A DNA stretch of 64,000 nt from Gammaproteobacteria bacterium (GTDB lineage: Bacteria > Pseudomonadota > Gammaproteobacteria > Enterobacterales > Neiellaceae): contig JAFOOX010000022.1 of NCBI GenBank assembly GCA_017425245.1, positions 94,666 to 158,665 of the forward strand. The letters are read 5' to 3'. The notes under the pieces are model-generated. The model searched no databases. It had not been told where the DNA came from and saw nothing but the letters and a program-made list of their open reading frames with translations. Shown here piece after piece: positions 61,901-64,000 of this stretch; position 1 is the stretch's first letter, and every line of letters begins with the position of its first letter. Both the position numbers and the translations under genes were made by a program.

Positions 61901-63520
61901 ACCATGCAGGTAGCCTTGGGGCAAGGTGGCATCGCGTTCAGTGTTGATCCGCTCGCGCTGCTGCCGTGTGGGATCAGGCAGGGCCACCAGGCTGCTGGCG
62001 TTCCAAGCGTTAACGCCTTGCGCAAGTGAGGCGATGGCCTGCGTAAATACCGCAAAGGCCTGCTCAATGAGGCCAGCAGGAAAGATGCCCGTGCGGACGT
62101 CCCAGTCGATATGAAGCGCGCCGTTTCGTTCGGTAACCTGGCAATCGAGCCAGACCTGAGGCGTCTGAGTAATGCCGAAACGCAGCCGGGCATCATGCAT
62201 GAAGTCGTTTCTCGGCAACCCATGGCCAGCAATACCCAGAGTGCTGGTAAATACCACTGGAATGAGCTGGTTGCTGCCATGCGCGCGCGATAGCTGGCGG
62301 AGCACCTCAATACCGCTGAAACCGGCATGCTCCAGATCCTGCCACAAACGTGATTGCAGCTGCCGGGCTCGCTGCGAGAACGTCATATCCTCATGAAAAC
62401 GAGCTTCAAGGACGTTGATGGCGATGAAATCACCGACAATATTCTGGATCTGGTCATGCACCGCCGGGCGATTGAACAGCGTCAGGTTGATACAGAAATC
62501 TGGTTGACGCGACCACAGACGAAGGACCTCTGTGAAAACAGCCAGGACCGCGGCGGTCGGCGTCAGCTGCTGCGCCGTCGCCAATTCACTCAACGCTTGC
62601 CAGAGATCTGCACCAAGATCAAAGGCGTGCCTTTCAAAGCTTGGGTTGTGCTGGAGTTTGCGCGCTGCATGCGACAGCACTGGTAACTCGGGAGCGCCGG
62701 GAAGATCTTGGATCCGCGCCATCCAGTAGGCCCGGTGCCTTTGCTGGCGAGCTTCAGTAGTAGGGTGGTTGCTCCGCTGGCGTTCGGACATCACCACATC
62801 ACGGAAAGTCAGGGTCAATGGCTCCAGTGCGATCTCTGGGTGATAGTAGATATGGCCCAGCTCTGCCAGCAGCAACTGAATGCTGGCGAAATCGGCAATC
62901 AGCAGATCCGTCGAGTAATGCAAGACCGCATCGTTGTCGTGCAATGTGAGGCGGATTTCATAGAGCGGCCAACGCTCGGAGTCGTAGCGGCGAAATGCCA
63001 TCTCGTTGCGGCTTGCAAGCGCTGCGTGCTCGTATTCAGCGGCGCTGGCGCCGCGCAGATCATCGCAACGCAGCGGTGGAAGTTCGACATTCCGAAGAAC
63101 ACGTTGATGACCGTCGGTGCCAATTTCTGCACGCAGCATGTCGTGTCGCATGATCAGCGTATGCCAGGCGTGCTCCAGCCGCTGCGGCTCCAGCACTGGC
63201 ATCTGCAGTTCGAGGTAGTTGTGACAACCCACACCGCCGAGTTCGTAGTTGTCTCGGCGACCAACAATGTAGGCCAGTTGCAGATCGGTAAGAGGAAATG
63301 GTTCAAAACGATTGGCGGGATCCGCATCGATGCCGGGAACCGTCGTCGCCAGATGGGCCAGTATCTCTTGTTTTCTCTCCCCGAGTATCTGTCGCAACTC
63401 TCCGTCGAGCGCGCCAGCCGGAGCCCTGAAACGCAACTGACCAGCTTCGGCCCAGAGAAGAACACCCGAGGCAGATAGCGTAGCTACCAACTCCGGGACC
63501 GGTTGTGTACATACATTCAT
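58919..63520 (-). CDS. NRPS: docking-Cy-A-PCP-reductase
   Basis: 1,533 residues. N-terminal TubC-like docking region (about 10-55). Cy domain (about 70-510) with FPLTDLQLAYIVGR and the heterocyclisation signature D-x4-D-x2-S in DLLIADFAS, so it condenses and cyclises to a thiazoline or oxazoline. A domain (about 540-1040) with YTSGTTGRPKGV and GEMHVGG; pocket residues read about D-L-L-N-F-S-L-V-A-K, near the cysteine code. PCP Ser in DDFFMIGGTSL. C-terminal thioester reductase (about 1160-1530) with NIFLTGATGYLG and YxxxK in YEHTKYMAEQ. The chain should be released as an aldehyde or alcohol. Overlaps the upstream NRPS by 4 bp. Confidence 0.9.
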   Translation of the reverse strand: MNVCTQPVPELVATLSASGVLLWAEAGQLRFRAPAGALDGELRQILGERKQEILAHLATTVPGIDADPANRFEPFPLTDLQLAYIVGRRDNYELGGVGCHNYLELQMPVLEPQRLEHAWHTLIMRHDMLRAEIGTDGHQRVLRNVELPPLRCDDLRGASAAEYEHAALASRNEMAFRRYDSERWPLYEIRLTLHDNDAVLHYSTDLLIADFASIQLLLAELGHIYYHPEIALEPLTLTFRDVVMSERQRSNHPTTEARQQRHRAYWMARIQDLPGAPELPVLSHAARKLQHNPSFERHAFDLGADLWQALSELATAQQLTPTAAVLAVFTEVLRLWSRQPDFCINLTLFNRPAVHDQIQNIVGDFIAINVLEARFHEDMTFSQRARQLQSRLWQDLEHAGFSGIEVLRQLSRAHGSNQLIPVVFTSTLGIAGHGLPRNDFMHDARLRFGITQTPQVWLDCQVTERNGALHIDWDVRTGIFPAGLIEQAFAVFTQAIASLAQGVNAWNASSLVALPDPTRQQRERINTERDATLPQGYLHGGFCQHALIAPERPALFCGANTWSYGQLASWAVLIARDLRAAGCEPGEPVALFLDKGPIQIAAILGVLLAQGAYVPIDIGQPCERRNSMLADVNARLLLTDAEHVDAQWPEQVRPMLIGAMNALPHKELASALQDAIAAAQQRDTATQLAYVLYTSGTTGRPKGVMLTHQGVLNTIQGFNRQFSISDNDRLFGLVNYTFDLSVLDLFCAFTAGAALVLPQGQWRNDPQQWATAIELHRATIWNSVPAHMQMLLAHLGQGQTLSSLRLGFLSGDWIPVTLPAQVRLRLPAMVLKSLGGPTEISVACIYHDIDTVPEGAVSIPYGSPLSNHRLYILNQQLEHCPDWVPGEMHVGGPGVALGFVNDPERTRERFIIHRETGERLYRTGDICRFRDDGIIEILGRDDNQVKIRGHRIELGDVEAALTSLPGVGRAVALVRREPLDLVAAVEAQEPCDDPAALVAQWLSDLTTRLPRYMLPSAIEVLPQIPLSRNGKIDRRALAEHFQGAMPGGPNRQPLREEPLEQKLAAIWRELTLTEEITRADDFFMIGGTSLTAVELLNRLSSEGFRVNIDLIFNHPVFHDMVDALQSAEDEEERFRQSIDLDALLARATRNLPVAGPETAPHIGCNIFLTGATGYLGIYVLRALVQTTDYRIHCLLRCRDEASGYQRLRQMSAEKGLCFALDPDRVRIIPGDLSAERFGLDEVSYAALAQDMDKVVHIAAMISLIAPLSGLYPINVQGSANVIELATSGKRKPIHYMSTIGVHYRFPYGEDEPPIPESTKPDASWHKPELTYEHTKYMAEQLFHRARDLGVKVNIFRSGAITWDSEQPQPFINDDAFVKFFRTCLSAGGYPDASILISITPVNIVAQYIGMIAQREIRDQGQNFHLVSQHSLPGGRIYSWFNELGCRFATLDFETWNERLADSFGRGFINRYFKHGIGQGGHHQYRIDNLTTVLNEHGIQPNQVTSAYFVPLLSQLAGLHHDRSGGTACTPQSQ

Positions 63521-64000
63521 AGGATACCTTCCTCAATGGGCATTTCGGCCTTGGTCATGCTCAACGCCTGCCACTGCTCCTGTATGTAGCGGCTCAGAGC
63601 TGCAACGGTAGGGTTGGAAAACAGGACAAACAGCGGTACGGGGAATGGCGAGATTCGTTGCGACTGAAGCAGCTGCACGATCTGGGTAGCCCGCAGACTG
63701 TCGCCACCGATCAGGAAGAAGTCGTCGGTTCTTGAGAGCGCGTCACACAGCAGTACCTTCTTCCAGATATCGGCTACCTCGCGTTCCAGCCCGGGCCGTG
63801 GCGGTTCTTCGGCCACACGCGCTGAAGCTTGGTTGATCAAATGGGCCGCGATGGCCTTGCGGTCGACCTTGCCGTTGGCACTCAAGGGCAAGCTATCAAC
63901 CGCCAGCAGTTGCGTCGGCACCATGTACTCGGGCAGCAGTTGGCGCAGCGCGCTCATTAACGCATCGGCCGTCGGCGCTGCCGCCGGCTCCCGCGCCACG
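63517..64000 (-). CDS. NRPS, C-terminal part (A domain end and PCP; beyond right edge)
   Basis: Only the last 160 or so residues are visible. PEYMVPTQLLAVDSLPLSANGKVDRKAI is the A10 region of an adenylation domain; DDFFLIGGDSLRATQIVQLL is the carrier Ser motif. It ends with a short tail that may dock to the next protein. The frame is open at the window edge. The overlap with the Cy-A-PCP-R gene indicates one operon. Confidence 0.88.
   Translation of the reverse strand, partial: VAREPAAAPTADALMSALRQLLPEYMVPTQLLAVDSLPLSANGKVDRKAIAAHLINQASARVAEEPPRPGLEREVADIWKKVLLCDALSRTDDFFLIGGDSLRATQIVQLLQSQRISPFPVPLFVLFSNPTVAALSRYIQEQWQALSMTKAEMPIEEGIL

Overview
The window looks like a chromosome segment of a GC-rich, nitrogen-fixing gammaproteobacterium. 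The evidence is a LolC/LolD/LolE operon with two different permeases, an mfd-csiV pair, a gloB-methyltransferase pair with mltD next to it, and nif genes that include nifM and nifZ. A DabA/DabB inorganic-carbon uptake pair with a divergent CbbR-like regulator adds a possible carbon-concentrating ability. No rRNA or taxonomic marker is present, so I do not name a genus.

Layout. 1-9.9 kb is mostly core: a very large multi-PAS hybrid kinase (cut by the left edge), a TatD nuclease, a lipoprotein hydrolase, a DUF350 membrane protein, a transglutaminase-like protein and a fused SufS-SufE cysteine desulfurase. 9.9-24.2 kb is accessory. Apart from a small exported protein, an SMR exporter and a REC-REC-kinase, it holds short one- or two-gene modules: a lipase-like pair, a ParD-like/RelE toxin-antitoxin pair, a lipoprotein, a DUF6119 (TIGR04141) gene, a nonsense-mutated peptidoglycan amidase with a membrane partner, and a hydrophobic toxin-like gene with a DUF1240-like partner. 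The modules are separated by copies of a hairpin-rich composite repeat. The copies point in the same direction as the genes they follow: + on the left, - on the right.

24.2-34.5 kb is core again: csiV, mfd, aguB, aguA, a PilZ protein, then lolCDE. 34.6-36.2 kb is a small AHH-nuclease/Imm11-type cassette beside tRNA-Gly(CCC). 36.3-42.3 kb carries dabA, dabB, a LysR regulator and a DUF6671 gene. 42.3-50.9 kb holds nif genes in two units on opposite strands (nifS-nifV-orf-nifZ-nifM on -, nifU on +) separated by mltD, gloB and a methyltransferase. Each unit has its own sigma-54 -24/-12 element and an upstream NifA-type TGT-N10-ACA site, so both should respond to the same nitrogen signal even though nifU and nifS are split.

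51-52.8 kb is scrambled: another copy of the composite repeat, a GNAT gene with an integron attC-like half site, an IS21 istB remnant and a K+-channel pore fragment. From 52.9 kb to the right edge is a siderophore-type nonribosomal peptide cluster on the - strand: a PchR/YbtA-like regulator with a Fur-box-like site, serine acetyltransferase (cysteine supply), two saccharopine-dehydrogenase-like proteins, a type II thioesterase, and NRPS proteins ending in Cy-A-PCP-reductase. It is predicted to make a thiazoline/thiazolidine-type, pyochelin/yersiniabactin-like compound released as an aldehyde or alcohol.

The most unusual signal is the composite repeat. Its small stem-loops keep their pairing while changing their sequence from copy to copy, it sits mainly just 3' of genes in the same orientation, and it separates toxin/immunity-like gene modules.
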